Assembly (NCBI GenBank): GCA_004194705.1 | Contig: SADC01000595.1 | Span: 1 to 64,000 of the forward strand | DNA: 64,000 nucleotides | Reading direction: 5' to 3' | Origin: Ditylenchus dipsaci | Lineage: Eukaryota > Nematoda > Chromadorea > Rhabditida > Anguinidae | Shown here: one piece after another, positions 11,065-21,871 of the stretch | How positions within the stretch are numbered: the first letter of the stretch is position 1 | Layout of the letters: each line of letters begins with the position of its first letter | Notes under the pieces: model-generated | Databases searched by the model: none | Told to the model about the DNA's origin: nothing | The model's input: the letters and a program-made list of their open reading frames with translations, nothing else | Program-made: the position numbers and the translations under genes

Positions 11065-11170
11065 CTGTTTTTGTCGTGCGACAAATCCGGAAAAAGCCGT
11101 TTTTGTCGCGCGACAAATACTATAAAAAAATATTTTGTCACGCGACAAATACTTTTAAAACCTGTTTTGT
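11065..11170. repeat. Three-unit array of TTTTGTCGCGCGACAAAT
   Basis: Three or four units of about 38 bp, each centred on the near-perfect palindrome TTTGTCGCGCGACAAA. It has the same style as foldback arms, but the second arm was not found. Confidence 0.7.
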
Positions 11171-11435
11171 CCGGTTGCCAATTCACACAGATATGAGAAG
11201 TGAGCATGGGTCGACAAATAATCACTCAACACTGATGGTTAAGTCGTCCGGTCTCTCCGGTAGGAATGCTTATTCATATATTGACATTTCCCCAACTCCC
11301 TCATTAATCGTATTTTCATACCGTTTTATTATAAGCCATTATATGCTTAGGGATTTTTCAGGAACCCGGAGTTGGAGTATTCACACTGTACTGCAACTCC
11401 GACTCCAACGTCTTCCCAAAGTCAAAATTGGACTA

Positions 11436-11537
11436 CCCTATTTCCTCTAATAGTAGCCCACCCTCTAATAGTAGCCCCCCCCCCTAGGAGTGGGGTTGAA
11501 AAATAGTAGCCCACGGCTGCTATTAGAGGAAATACAG
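11436..11537. mobile_element. CCGTATTT-family MITE, GTAGCCC type
   Basis: Ends TA|CCCTATTTCCTCTAATAG and inverse GAGGAAATACAG|TA. 102 bp. The sub-terminal word is TAGTAGCCC, different from that of the other family members. Confidence 0.7.
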
Positions 11538-11769
11538 TACCTCTGATCGGTGGATCCCTTTTATACCGAAAATTGGTCTGTTTAAATCGGTTGTGAGTTG
11601 TTGGCGGCACTATGAGTGTGATCATTTAGGAAGCTTAAAAATAAAAAGTATTTGCCGAAAAGCGTGCTCACCAATCACAAACTCCGACTTCGTGAACAAG
11701 TCGAAATTTGAGTATTTTGCATACTTAGCACCCCTTACTCCGACTCCGGGTTCCTGAACGAGCCATTAC

Positions 11770-12306
11770 CAGTGTTTTCAAAAATGGAAAATGGAATATT
11801 CCATATTCCATTATGGAAATGGAATGCTAATTCCATTTCATTTTGTAGGTGGAATGGAATTCCATTCCATTTCCATAATGGAATATGGAATATTCCATTT
11901 TCCATTCCATTTTCAAAACAACATAGAAAATTCTGTTTCAAATGTCCGATGTTATCTATCCAGTGTTTTTCATACATTTTTCCTGCATATTTGAAGGACA
12001 GAGCAGTAACAATTCACCAACCAATAAACAACCACATATTGATTGAAAAACAAAACAGTTCCATTCTATTGAAAATGGAATGGAATATTCCATATTCCAT
12101 AATGGAATGGAATGGAATTCCACCTTCAAAATGGAATGGAATTAAAATTCCATTCCATTTCCGGGTCAAAATAGAATGGAATTTTTATTCCATTCCATTT
12201 TGTCTTAAAATGAAATGGACTTTTAATTCCATTCCATCATGAGGGTGGAATGGAATCCATTTTTGCATGGAATATTCCATTTTCCATTCCATTTTTGAAA
12301 ACACTG
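11770..12306. mobile_element. hAT-type foldback element with GGAATATTCC arms, 8-bp TSD
   Basis: The ends are CAGTGTTTTCAAAAATGG and its inverse. GCCATTAC is duplicated on both sides (11762-11769, 12307-12314). The arms are dense in ATGGAATATTCCAT words, which is why both strands show open frames there; these are not genes. CAGTG ends and an 8-bp duplication point to the hAT superfamily. Confidence 0.8.
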
Positions 12307-12359
12307 GCCATTACTCATAACAAAAAAATCAAATATTACTTTATATTATTTTCATATAA

Positions 12360-12365
12360 TTTATT
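12360..12365 (-). promoter_or_regulatory. Polyadenylation signal AATAAA
   Basis: TTTATT on the plus strand gives AATAAA on the minus strand about 55 bases after the stop of the gene ending at 12419. Confidence 0.5.
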
Positions 12366-12418
12366 ATAAAAGTAAACAAGGGAATTTAAAATTTAAGAGG
12401 TATGTAAAATAATTTGGC

Positions 12419-14011
12419 TCAAACACCAGAATACATGGAAATATATGGATTGGTTTCCATTCCGACACTCCTTATCTGTTGGCCTCCTCTGATCAAATCC
12501 ATCTCCGAGGATGGCGCCGTAAAAGGAGCTAGTGAAGAAGATGAATCCATCAGTCCATGCATTGTCTCTGGTGGGAACTGAATGATGGGGGATGCGGGGT
12601 CCAGCCTTGGGGTTGACATGTAAGCTCCAGTGAAAGGGTAAAAGATAAGGTTGTTGGACTTTCCTCTGTCTGAATTGTTATGCCTTATGGGAGGAGGTGA
12701 GCAGGCTGGAGCTGTTGAGATCAGTGAGAAGGCAGACAACTGAGACTGGCTTTTGGTGCTTTGGTTGGTGAGAGAGTCGGTGGTTGTTGGCAGTCTGGTA
12801 GTAGTGCCACTGCTAGCAGTGGTCAGCACTGGAGTGGCATTCCCAAAATACTGGAACTCGGGAGTGGGACACACTGTCTGAAATAAATAGATTAGTCTAA
12901 ATAATCGGTTATTCAGCGGTCTCATTTAAAATTTATTTCAAGTTCGCTGTAACTATTGCTGAATTTTTTAAAATTTCCGTGTTATTTCTAAATAGCCTAT
13001 CGTATTTCCTCTAATAGACGTGTCTACTCTAATATACCGTATTTTCTCTATTAATGAACCCGGGTTCATTATTTTTCAACCCTCCAAAAATGTTGAAATT
13101 GTAAATCAAAAATGGCCCTAACTCTGAAATCCTAGTCAAAAAATCGAGGGGCGGTTCATTATTAGAGAGGGGTTCATTAATAGAGAAAATACGGTACCCT
13201 CCTTGACTTTGAGGGTCTTTATCTCGGAGCAGAACTTTTTTTTCGAATAGGCTGTTTTGCATTTTCTTATTTCCTGTGAGCTCTACCGCATTTGCATTTA
13301 GGATTTTGGTTGAACCCTCAAAATTTCAAAATGACTCTAATAAACGCCTCCGTAGAAGATACGTTCCACATACCGTATTCTCTCTAATTATAGACCCCTC
13401 TCTAATTATAGATCTCTCTAATTTCAAGTGGTTTGAAATTTCTGTTTTCATTTACGTTTTGAGCTCTGTAAAAAGTTCCTGCGAGGGATTTTAAAAATCT
13501 AACAAGCTCTTTTTACAGAGCTATAAAGGTTAATAAAAACAGAACTTTCAGACCGCTTAAAGGTTGAAAAAATCTCCTCTCTCTAATTACAGACCTGGGT
13601 CTATAATTAGAGAGAATACGGTATGATTAAAACCAATTTATTTTTAATCCATGTTTGTTGTGCCGATTCGGGTTTGTTTCGGAAGCTTTGTGGTCGCATC
13701 AAAAGAAATCAAAATAGTTGATTACTTCGTAAAAACTAAATTTCTTTACTAACCTGTATGCCATAGACCTTAGCAGCCTCTCTTCTGTTAGTCTTCAAAC
13801 CACCCAGTTTAGGCAACATTTTCGGTAACGCACTTTGTCCACACCTAACTGGCTTTCGATGGTTGACCGAACAGCAGGAGCACATTTTCTGCAGCACACT
13901 GTCATTGCTTGATTTGCCACTTCCAAAGCAAATCAAGAGTAACAGCGCACAACACAAAATACTCATTCCACTGGCTACTCCAATTATAAGAACTGCCCAA
14001 GTGACATTTTT
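12419..14011 (-). CDS. Single-pass membrane protein with Ser/Thr/Pro-rich tail, two 3' exons (copy A)
   Basis: Exon 13754-14011 opens after a TTTTTCAG acceptor, phase 0, 86 codons. It starts KNVTWAVLIIGVASG, continues through a strongly hydrophobic membrane segment (about residues 4-30), then a Cys-rich basic juxtamembrane part (KMCSCCSVNHRKPVRC, possible palmitoylation site). It ends at GGCATACAG with a GTTAGT donor. The 876-bp intron holds MITEs. The last exon 12419-12877 (152 residues) opens after ATTTCAG in phase and is Ser/Thr/Pro-rich with no second membrane segment. The C-terminus YSGV fits a class I PDZ ligand (S-x-V); that is inference. The 5' exons with the start codon were not identified. 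I do not recognise the family. An ATG at 13964-13966 is inside the membrane segment and unlikely to be the start. Confidence 0.65.
13037..13194. mobile_element. CCGTATTT-family MITE, GAACCC type, present only in copy A
   Basis: TA|CCGTATTTTCTCTATTAATG ... GAGAAAATACGG|TA, 158 bp. The corresponding site in copy B (39099-39100) is an empty single TA. It is inserted inside an older member of the same broad family. Confidence 0.85.
13373..13621. mobile_element. CCGTATTT-family MITE, TATAGACC type
   Basis: TA|CCGTATTCTCTCTAATTATAG ... AGAGAGAATACGG|TA, 249 bp. The interior is a hairpin around TTTACAGAGCT. Confidence 0.75.
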
Positions 14012-14436
14012 CTGAAAAAGTGCGGTTTAATTTTTTCGACAATGATCTCGAGTCATAAATCATGGTTTGAATTTTTTACAAAATCTTCTAACAAAAACTT
14101 TTTCAAATTTACAAAAAGTTTGAGCGAAACAACCGAGCTAAGTAACCCTTCCTACGCCTGTACATACCGTATTTCCTCTAAAACAAGCAACTTAGCTTTG
14201 GGAATTCATATCTCAGCCCAGACAAAAATTTTGACATGGATATTTGTCGTGTTTTCTCAACTTTTATGAGTTCTACCGATTTTGCTTGTTCGATTTTAAA
14301 TTTTCACACAATTATCTTGAAATAGTTTTCGAAATTTCACGCAAAATTAGGAATTTGGGCGCTACTAGCGAATTTTTTTCTGGATCTGGGACATAAATTT
14401 GGTTACTTTTTACATGAGTTTAAAAAGTGAAAATCG

Positions 14437-15080
14437 GGGCAGCGTGCAATTGCGCGATTTCAAACTGCGCAAATTCGCATTGCGCAAAGTTCAACTCACG
14501 CAAATGGAGATTGCGCAAATGTAAATTACGCCAAAATTAAATTGCGCAAATTTTAAGAGCCCTAAAATCAGTTCACCGGATTTCGTCTTAAAAACTGGCA
14601 TGTCGGATTGTTAGAGATGACACAGTACGCAAGTGAAAATGGTATCACGATTTTTATTAAAAATGTATGGTCTAACATTAGTCTCAGCAGTCTTTAGCTA
14701 TTATCAGTAGGGTTGTCGAGGCCTTGATATTTTTGAAGCCTCAACTCGAGGACTCGAACCGACTCGAAAATTTTCGAGGCCTCGACTGGAACCAAAACTT
14801 GAAACTCGAAAATTTTCAAGTTTTCGAGTCTAAAAATCGAAATCGAGACCTCGAAACTCGAAAAAATGACTGGAAATTTTTTTTCGAGGCCTTGAGACTC
14901 GAAAAAAGAACTCGAAACTCGAAAATTTCGAGTTTTCGAGTCCAAAACTCGAAATCGAGGGCTCGACTCGACAACCCTAATTATCAGCCTTATTAGGATT
15001 TTTCGCAATTTGCATTTGCTCAATCTCCATTTGCGCAATGGAAATTTGCGCAGTTTAAAATTGCGCAATCGTTCGCTGCC
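14437..15080. mobile_element. Foldback element with TTGCGCAAAT arms, 9-bp TSD, host to a nested hAT
   Basis: The ends are GGGCAGCGTGCAATTGCGC and inverse GCGCAATCGTTCGCTGCC. Flanks are TGAAAATCG and TGAAAGTCG, a 9-bp duplication with one change. Arms are strings of TTGCGCAAATT. A 9-bp duplication and GG ends suggest a MULE-related foldback. A complete hAT-type element sits inside at 14708-14979. Confidence 0.75.
14708..14979. mobile_element. hAT-type palindromic MITE with CTCGAAA arms, 8-bp TSD
   Basis: TAGGGTTGTCGAGGCC ... CTCGACAACCCTA, with ATTATCAG duplicated at 14700-14707 and 14980-14987. TAGGG ends plus an 8-bp duplication are typical of hAT elements. It is inserted in the foldback element at 14437-15080, so it is younger than that element. 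Confidence 0.85.
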
Positions 15081-15345
15081 TGAAAGTCGTTGGGAAGTAT
15101 TCGCTAGTAGAGTCGGAATTTGAATAAAAAGGTCCCAGGAAGCTTTTTTAGAGGAGATATATCAAACCGAAATATACGAAGAACCAAAATATGAAAAAAT
15201 ATTTATATTTTAGGTGGGTGTTATAAAAAATGACAAAAAGTTTTTCTATCTATTGAATTTTCTGATATATTTTCGGCAAGTTTTTTGCCTTCCTTGCAAT
15301 AATTTTTATCGATCACCGATCCATAGCCTTGCGACTGACCACATA

Positions 15346-15578
15346 CCGTATTTCCTCTAATAAGCGCCCACTCCCTACTTTGAGGGCCTATATCTCAGCT
15401 CAGAGAAATATTTCTGGAAAGCTGTTTAATGCATTTTCTTAACTCGCACGAGCTCTATCGATTCCATTTTTTAGATTTTGGTTGAGCAACCGGAATTTTC
15501 GAGATTGTCCCGAAATTTTTCAGATTTTTGGGGGTTTGAAAAATAAGCGCGCATGCGCGCTTATTTGAGTAAATACGG
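15346..15578. mobile_element. CCGTATTT-family MITE, AAGCGCCC type
   Basis: TA|CCGTATTTCCTCTAATAAGCG ... GTAAATACGG|TA. The interior TATCTCAGCTCAGAG ... GAGCTCTATCGATTCC is shared in diverged form with the elements at 13200 and 27304. Confidence 0.7.
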
Positions 15579-15717
15579 TAAATACGGTTTGTCATCTTCA
15601 AAAACACTAATAATGATCGCCAAAAATAGTATGCTGATTAAAATAAATTAGATATATCCAAATTTTATTAGACAGTTCGTTGACATAGTTGCGATCTCAT
15701 ATTCATCAACTGATATG

Positions 15718-16106
15718 GTAAAATATCGATTCGTGACACTTTATGACGGAACTTTTGGAAATTTTGATTTAAAAACATCAATTTTATATGGAAAGTTTTT
15801 TGAAAGTCACCCTTTTTACCGAAATCTTATCTTGAATCCGAATCCGTTGAGATCAGAACAAATGGTCGTTATGAGCTGAGATATCCATCTCAGTAGACCA
15901 GGGGTGCGACTTTTCTGACTTGTTTACTCAAAGTAGTTATATCTCAGCTTATAAATATTATTTCGGTCTGATCTCAACGGATTTGGATTCAAGTTGAGAT
16001 TTTGGTGTTAGAGGTAACTTTCAAGAATTTTTTAATGTAAAATTGATGTTTTTCAATAAAAATTTAAAAAGTTCCGTCCTAAAGTGTCACGAATCGATAG
16101 TTGTCC
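15718..16106. mobile_element. Palindromic MITE with 9-bp TSD ACTGATATG, MULE-type
   Basis: The arms are inverted around 15905 and share ATCGATTCGTGACACTTTA near the ends. ACTGATATG occurs at 15709-15717 and 16107-16115. The 9-bp duplication suggests mobilisation by a Mutator-like transposase. Confidence 0.8.
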
Positions 16107-16233
16107 ACTGATATGAGTTGAAAGTCGCGACTTAAATAATCGAGAGTCGTCTTAAAAAAACAATCTTAAAATTTTTCGAATTCTCCATTAGAAAAGCCAG
16201 GCTATACGTAGAACTAAATACGGACCAAAGTTT

Positions 16234-16514
16234 TTATTTCAAGTGCAAACCAACATTAGTAATTGCATTAGCGTTCCAGACCACCAGTAAACACGCTATG
16301 GCCAGAAGGTTTCCAATGAGCACTGCTGCAAAGCACAATAACCTCCGATTCTCCTGACCCTCCATTGACAAATTTTCTTTTTCGTTTGCATTTGTTGTGG
16401 TAGTAGGGGATCTTCTTTTAAGCGGGCTTGAGAACGAAGAAGATGCACTAGCAGAATTAGTTGCAGAAGTTAGCCAATTGGGAAGGAAAGTGGGCAAGGT
16501 CATTTGGCGGATAT
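16234..16514 (-). CDS. Terminal exon of a possible tail-anchored membrane protein (copy A)
   Basis: The exon opens after a TTGCTTTCAG acceptor with two bases of a split codon and ends with a TAA whose bases overlap an AATAAA signal (16233-16238). About 93 residues: a Ser/Ala/Thr-rich start (TSATNSASASSSFSS), a basic patch (KRRSP, ENRR), one hydrophobic membrane segment (LLCFAAVLIGNLLAIACLLV) and a 14-residue polar end (NANAITNVGLHLK). Arg residues just before the segment favour a cytosolic N-terminal side with a short luminal tail. An ATG at 16501-16503 could be the start, but the strong acceptor suggests upstream exons, perhaps the signal-like exon near 20000. Product identical in copy B. 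Family unknown. Confidence 0.6.
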
Positions 16515-17404
16515 CTGAAAGCAAAAAACTTTATTTTTTCTAAACTTTTCCCTTTCTTCTTTGCTGCACCATTTATTGATGGGTGGCTGGAGGAATTAGA
16601 CAGATGAGTGGAGGTAATTGCAAGTGCAAGGCAGAACTTCTTTTTTTTGGATTATTAGTGACTGAAAGGGAAAGACTTGCATCGCACTAATGTGACTGGA
16701 AAATATTTTTTAGAGGTTAAGAAAAAAATATTTGACGGATTTGGAGGACAAATTATTAATCGCTAGAATCGGTTGATTTTTCTAATTATGATCGAAAATT
16801 TCGAAGTTCAGAGAAATTTTGAGATAGGATAACATTAAAATGTCCCGGCTAATGTCTAAAATCTCCCGGTTTGTTCAAATTTGCCTTTAAATAGTAAATA
16901 TTTTAATTTTCTGTATTTTTGAAGAGAAATTTAACGGTAAAAGAGAACAACCAAGATTTGCTACAAAATTTGTATATTTTATTTAAAAAGCCAGGAAATT
17001 TTAGAAAAAAGCCGGGAAATTTCACTTTTCTAAAGCCTAGTGTCCAATGACTGAGAGGAAATTCCATGGTTTTTAACGCGGGAAGGGCTGTAAACTTTTT
17101 TTTTTATAAAATTATTTTTCTTTTGGTCACATTTTGTAGCTAAGATTCAGGGCTACCCAATAAAAAATTTTCGAGCCACAAATCTATGAAAAAATTCTGA
17201 TAAAATGCGTTTCCTCTCACTCAGCCTTTCACTCGGCCATTCACTCTAATGACTGAAAGGCAGTGCAATGCAATCTGCAATGGCTATGCAATGAGCTTTC
17301 ATCGGTTGAGGCAGTGAGACGGCAAATGGACTGAATTTGTACCAACTGAATTTTGCACAAAATGAATTTGCACAATTTGATTTTGCACAATTTGAATTTG
17401 CGCA
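16515..17404. other. Upstream region of the 16234 gene; no further exon identified
   Basis: It includes a low-complexity stretch, a TTTTTTTTTTATAAAATT run, and a short TTTTGCACAAAATGAATTTG array (17345-17400). It is nearly identical in copy B. A purine-rich stretch at 16590-16650 might be 5' untranslated sequence, but this is unproven. Confidence 0.35.
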
Positions 17405-17650
17405 TTCTTCTCCTGCCCGCTATTACAGGTGGTGTCCGCCAATTCAAAAATTTTTTGAAATCATTGAACTTTTGTACGGTTTTTCAACTTGGTTTCTAAC
17501 AAAACAAGGCCTAGAATTTTATTTTAGGTATAGTTTTGTTAGAAACCAAGTTGAAAAATCCGTACACAACTTCAATGATTAGGGAAAAATTTTGAATTCC
17601 CGGGCACCACCTCTTATTAGCGTGAGCATGCCCCTGTAAGGGCGCCACAT
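17405..17650. mobile_element. Palindromic MITE, GGTGGTGYCCGG type
   Basis: The arms GTGGTGTCCGCCAATTCAAAA and TTTTGAATTCCCGGGCACCAC are inverted around AAGGCCTAG at 17510. The same family occurs at 60640-60890, and a diverged member lies at 20900-21120. Confidence 0.7.
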
Positions 17651-17699
17651 ATTTAAACATTTATCAGAATAGCTGAAGTGGCACGAGAAGTACAATTTT

Positions 17700-18200
17700 C
17701 AGCCCAAATCAATATTATTTTCACTTGTTTCAGATTGGAGTTTCACAAACATGTAATATCAAACACAACTAGTCGAAACGCCTAGTAAATATGGGAGATG
17801 GAAACACGTAGTTTTGCATCAGGGTATTCCATTCATATACACCTCCAGTCGTCCACCAACATCAAGAGAGAGGGGATTTGAGAGGCAGCAGGAGGAGGAG
17901 AATCGACCGCACAATGGGAAAATGAAGAAGTATGACGAGGATTTGTGGGCTGCTCCTCAATCTTTTTGACTTATTTCGCGTTGTGGTTAGCAGACAGGAT
18001 GACCACTATATATTTTCTACACACAAATAATTAGGAAGGGAATGAGGAAGCGAGGAGAAATGTAATATTCTTCTCTTTCTACTTTTACTTTATTCCTATT
18101 CACGTAAAACAAATAATTTGCTAACATGATCACATATTAAAGGGGTGTGACATTAGGGGTGGAAATTTGACATAAAACCCCAACTTCCCGAGTCTAGAGA
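17700..18200. other. Unassigned purine-rich stretch
   Basis: A block with AGAGAGAGGGGATTTGAGAGGCAGCAGG and TATATATTTTC motifs is not obviously repetitive and is conserved in copy B (44040-44540). It may be regulatory or untranslated sequence. No exon with splice sites was found. Confidence 0.3.
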
Positions 18201-18340
18201 ATTTTTTTTGTTCAATAAGGTGTAAAACTTTTTCTGCAGAGTTACTCTATGCAAATGTTCCCACCGAATAAAAATGGTCGGATGCACATTTGAAACAACA
18301 AAAAAATTCAATTTTTGCCTTGGTCCTCCTTGTGGACGTA

Positions 18341-18543
18341 CAGTCGACTCTCGTTAAACTGGCACTCCAATAAACTGGCACCCTCGATAAACTGGCACAT
18401 TGAAAAAGCCCTATTTGGCTGGTCGACAAAGAAATTAGGCAAAGTAACATCCCAATAAACTGGCACCCCCGATAAACTGGCACCCCGATAAACTGGCACC
18501 CCAGACTGGTCCCCAGGGGTGCCAGTTTATCGAGAGTAGACTG
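18341..18543. mobile_element. pogo-like MITE, AAACTGGCAC words, TA TSD
   Basis: TA|CAGTCGACTCTCGTTAAACTG ... TTTATCGAGAGTAGACTG|TA. The interior is a run of GATAAACTGGCACCCC words. The CAGTCGAC ends and TA target fit pogo/Tc1-type elements. Confidence 0.75.
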
Positions 18544-18667
18544 TACTCCCCCAATTTGTGTCGCACAAGGAAACCTTGAGAATTGTCTTTTTTCAAAAAT
18601 TTTATTGATTTTTTTTTTGCAGATTTATGTAGGGCACCCGAGAGTATATAATAAAGGGATCAAATTG

Positions 18668-18961
18668 AATTGTTGCCCCTAAAGTCTGAATTCTTGCCCC
18701 TTTTTAATTATTTCTTGTCCGTTTTTCAAATTTAAAAAAAAACTGAAATATTGCCCGTTTTTTCTAAAATGTTGCCCCTTTTTCAGTCAAAAATCGGGTA
18801 AATTTTTTTCCGATTCGGCGCCTTCGATGAAACCCGATTTTGATTAAAAAGGGGCAACATTTCAGAAAATCGGCAACATTTCAGCTTTTTATTTGAAATT
18901 TGAAAAACGGGCAAGAAATAATTAAAAAGGGGCAAGAATTCAGACTTTAGGGGCAACAATT
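18668..18961. mobile_element. Palindromic element, TTGCCCCTAAAGTC arms
   Basis: AATTGTTGCCCCTAAAGTC and its inverse bound arms with GTTGCCCCTTTTT words around CCCGATTTTGATT at 18830. No target duplication is evident. Confidence 0.65.
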
Positions 18962-19603
18962 ACATCCATAATAAAGTGCTGCCCCTTTTCCCAGATCATC
19001 TGGGAAGCTATTAAGGAGATAGTCTCGAAACGAAAGGATTAATTAAAAATTTAAATATGCTTGAAGAGCCATATTTTGTCGACAACTCGTTGATCCGATG
19101 TCAGACAAACGTTTGTAGAATTAAAAGTTGAATTATAATTATCAATATCAGAATTTCAAAATTCCTTCATAAAATGCCCTAAAATTGAAATGTACTAGAA
19201 AACTAATCAACTTTCTTTCAATGGTTTTTCATAACCTTTTACATTTCAATTTTCAGGGCATTTTGAAGGAATTTCGAAATTATGATATCGTGTTGTTAGC
19301 GCTCAAGGCTTAGCGCTCAAATTAGCGCTCAAGCTTGGGGTCGGCTAGCGTACTTCATAACTGACTCAAACACCTATTTTAGTAAGATAGAACAGATAAA
19401 ACTGAAAATATGAGAAAAAAGCAACAAATATATAAAAAAACTATCGAACTGGCTTATTGAGGCCAAAAAATTAAACTTTTTTTTTGAATAAATAGAGGGG
19501 GGAGACAAGCGGAATAGTTAACAAGCTCAGTTACCGAGACACGACTGTATTAAAATTTTACATACCCATAATTCCCGATCAGGGATTACAAAGTATAATT
19601 TAA
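18962..19603. other. Intergenic spacer, inverted AT-rich pair, no gene
   Basis: 19140-19290 is an imperfect palindrome (CAAAATTCCTTCATAAAATGCCC ... GGGCATTTTGAAGGAATTT, separated by about 50 bp), followed by the word TTAGCGCTCAA three times at 19307-19332. Confidence 0.4.
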
Positions 19604-19934
19604 GGGCATACCTGAATTTTGCAGCAAAAATCTTAATTACGCAGCAAATTGTCTCAATTCTGCAGCAAATCCAAGTAATATTGCAGCAAATCGACCATGG
19701 TTCGATCCTGTCTAGCATATAATGACTTTTTAGCGATTATTGTTAACGTTTTTGCCAAAATTTAAAACAAAACCAAAATATTTCAAAAAGTCATGTTTTT
19801 CTGGACAGAATGTAACCATACTCGATTTGCGCTAGAATTAAAATAATTCGCTGCAAAATTAAGATTATCAGCTGCAAAATTAGGACTTTTTGCTGCAAAA
19901 TTAAGATATTTTGCTGCAAAATTAAGATATGCCC
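19604..19934. mobile_element. Foldback element with TTTTGCAGCAAAA arms, 9-bp TSD
   Basis: GGGCATACCTGAATTTTGC ... GCTGCAAAATTAAGATATGCCC, flanked by ATAATTTAA at 19595-19603 and 19935-19943. 331 bp, GGG ends and 9-bp target: MULE-type. In copy B the same element is split by a 990-bp insertion. Confidence 0.8.
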
Positions 19935-19939
19935 ATAAT

Positions 19940-20233
19940 TTAACACAAAAAAACGCAGAGAATGGCCAGAAAACAAGCAACAACCCTTTGATATATGCAA
20001 AATATATTGTGTAACTGAATGGACGCCAACGATGAGAAGAAGAAGAAAGAATGAAGGTTGGAGGACCATCGAGAGACAGCCAATACATTCTTCTTAAGTG
20101 GAGAAGAAAGGACATGAATAATGAGGAAAGTATTCCTATACCTCTTGTTGTGCAGCCAAACAACCTTGTGATTGAAGGAACAAATAAAAAATAAGGGTAA
20201 AATGAGAGGCATATGCGACCAGTGCAACTTCAT
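19940..20233 (-). CDS. Possible signal-peptide exon beside tRNA-Lys (copy A, uncertain)
   Basis: On the minus strand ATG at 20231-20233 starts MKLHWS and a hydrophobic run. A second ATG near 20067 starts MVLQPSFFLLLLIVGVHS, which looks like a classical signal peptide. The frames of A and B differ by an indel near 20215. A GTATAG donor and CACTTAAG acceptor (50-bp intron) would join them. Downstream exons are not identified; the membrane-protein exon at 16234 on the same strand is a candidate. Could be chance. Confidence 0.25.
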   Translation of the reverse strand: MKLHWSHMPLILPLFFICSFNHKVVWLHNKRYRNTFLIIHVLSSPLKKNVLAVSRWSSNLHSFFFFSSLASIQLHNIFCIYQRVVACFLAILCVFLC

Positions 20234-20259
20234 GCTTTTAGACAGAAGGAGCAGTATGT

Positions 20260-20332
20260 GCCTGATTAGCTCAGTTTGGTAGAGCGTCAGACTTTTAATC
20301 TGAATGTCAGGGGTTCGAGCCCCCTATCAGGC
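20260..20332 (+). tRNA. tRNA-Lys(UUU)
   Basis: Full cloverleaf: acceptor GCCTGAT/ATCAGGC, D-arm GCTC/GAGC, anticodon stem TCAGA/TCTGA with loop CTTTTAA (anticodon TTT), T-arm AGGGG/CCCCT with loop TTCGAGC, discriminator T at 20333. No intron. The D-loop has nine bases (AGTTTGGTA). Followed by TTTTT at 20338. Confidence 0.95.
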
Positions 20333-20849
20333 TAATCTTTTTGTCGACTATCAGAAAATATAAAAAACATCGAAGGGCAGCAGTAAGAAATGAGCAGATA
20401 GTTACAAATAACTATGTTTATTGTGGTTTTTTTCTGAAGTGTGAATGCTTGTAAGTCAGGGTTCCCAAGCAGTGTGGTAAAAGTACAAAAATGGCCACCC
20501 ACCACACCGCCACCAGCAAGTGTGGCAGCCACCGCCACCACCACCGGTGGCGGTTACTACGCGTTTGGGCCCCTCCGCATTTAGGCCCCGCATTTGGGCA
20601 TCCGCGTTTGGGCCCCGCATTTAGGCCCCCGCATTTGGGCATCCCGCGTTTGGGCCCCGCATTTGGGCCTCGCGTTTGGGCCCCGCATTTGGGCCCCGCA
20701 TTTGGGCCCCAATTCAGAATTTTTTGTATATCCTTGGCGAATCGTCGGTAAATTCATTTTATCGCGGTAAATTCATATTACGGTGAATATTTCCTGTAAT
20801 AAATACATCCTCAGCCTGAGGACTTCTGCTAAATACATCCTCGAAATTT

Positions 20850-20885
20850 CCGGGGTTACAGGTTCGTATCCTGCAGGTTGCACAC
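20850..20885 (+). repeat. tRNA 3'-half-like sequence (B-box)
   Basis: GGTTACAGGTTCGTATCCTGC matches a tRNA variable loop and T-arm. No 5' half is present. Copy B partner near 48110. Confidence 0.35.
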
Positions 20886-21715
20886 TTTTTTCTTGACTAC
20901 CTATAACAGCAAAATATTTTTGAAGGATTAGTAAAGTTAAGGGTGAGTACGAAAACCGCTGGTATCGAAACCAATCCAAAAAATCCGTACAGAAGTTCAA
21001 TGATTAGGCGAAAATTTTTGAATTGGCGGGGGATCCAGAACGCGTGACCATGGCCCTTTAAAGGGTATGAAAGGATGGGGAAACCGCTTGTATCCCCCCT
21101 GAAAGGGCATACCTCTATTAAATTTTGAAAATAATAAAACCATAGTCTCCCACTCAAAAACATGATCTAAAGATGACTTGATAATTACGAAAAAGTTATT
21201 TTAACAACATAACAAACTAGTATGGTAGTCCTTCAATTGCCTGGAGGTTTCTATAAGCATTTGGGAATACATGGCTGGACTTCCTCATGAAATAGCATGC
21301 GTACCTAAGTTTTTTTATGGGGTAGGCCCCAATCAACAAAACTATGTTCAAATTCCATCTTTTTAGGGTATTTGGATAGTCTTTTAGGATGGTTTACCTG
21401 GTAACCCAGAGAAAAAAGTTGAATTTTGGGTCAATTTTTTTTCAAAACTGGCTTTCGGCCACCTAAGATAACCCTACCTATATAGCGGTACGTGACAATT
21501 CGTCCTGGCGTCGATTCGTCCTGACGGCCGATTCATCCTCGATCAATAAAAAGGGACAATTCGTCCTCTACCATAAACAGGGACAATTCGTCCTCACTCC
21601 TCAAAAAGCACAATTCGCCCTCGCTTGGTAAAAAGGGACAATTCGTCCTCGATTATATTCCTCACACTCTACTCGCTTGACTTGCTTTCGCTTTTACATC
21701 GCTTTTATCAAAAAA

Positions 21716-21871
21716 ATGGTTACTGAGACGCAAACTGTAAGTTCATCAATCAACATTTATCAGCAATGTATGTGTGGTAAACATAAAATAACAAAACAAG
21801 TAACAATATTGTGTGGGTTGATAGCCAGGAAATGTACCAAAGAAGCACTAATAACGAATGGTGTTAACTAG
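21716..21871 (+). CDS. Possible first exon of an element-borne gene
   Basis: ATG at 21716 opens 51 codons (MVTETQT..., CMCGKHKITKQ..., GVN stop). A canonical donor ACT|GTAAGT lies seven codons in, so the true exon may be very short. Identical product in copy B (49285-49440). It is placed between the arms, like the cargo gene at 52283. No family recognised. Confidence 0.25.
   Translation: MVTETQTVSSSINIYQQCMCGKHKITKQVTILCGLIARKCTKEALITNGVN

Larger units (their letters stand above)
9791..11435. other. Repeat-rich spacer with GCGCATCTC hairpin element and old repeats
   Basis: It contains the hairpin element at 9815-10020, GTGGATATCCAC-type palindromic words (10320-10860) and the array at 11065-11170. 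The frame at 10445-10873 follows a TTTTTCAG, but its sequence does not look protein-like and the copy B version is broken, so I do not call a gene. Confidence 0.4.

Noticed and set aside
11772..12242. 156-codon frame rich in Phe/His/Pro
   Set aside because: Lies wholly within the GGAATATTCC arms of a hAT-type foldback; the frame breaks in copy B through a 7-bp unit change.
14694..15068. 124-codon minus-strand frame
   Set aside because: It spans a hAT MITE nested in a foldback and is made of CTCGAAA and TTGCGCAAAT words.
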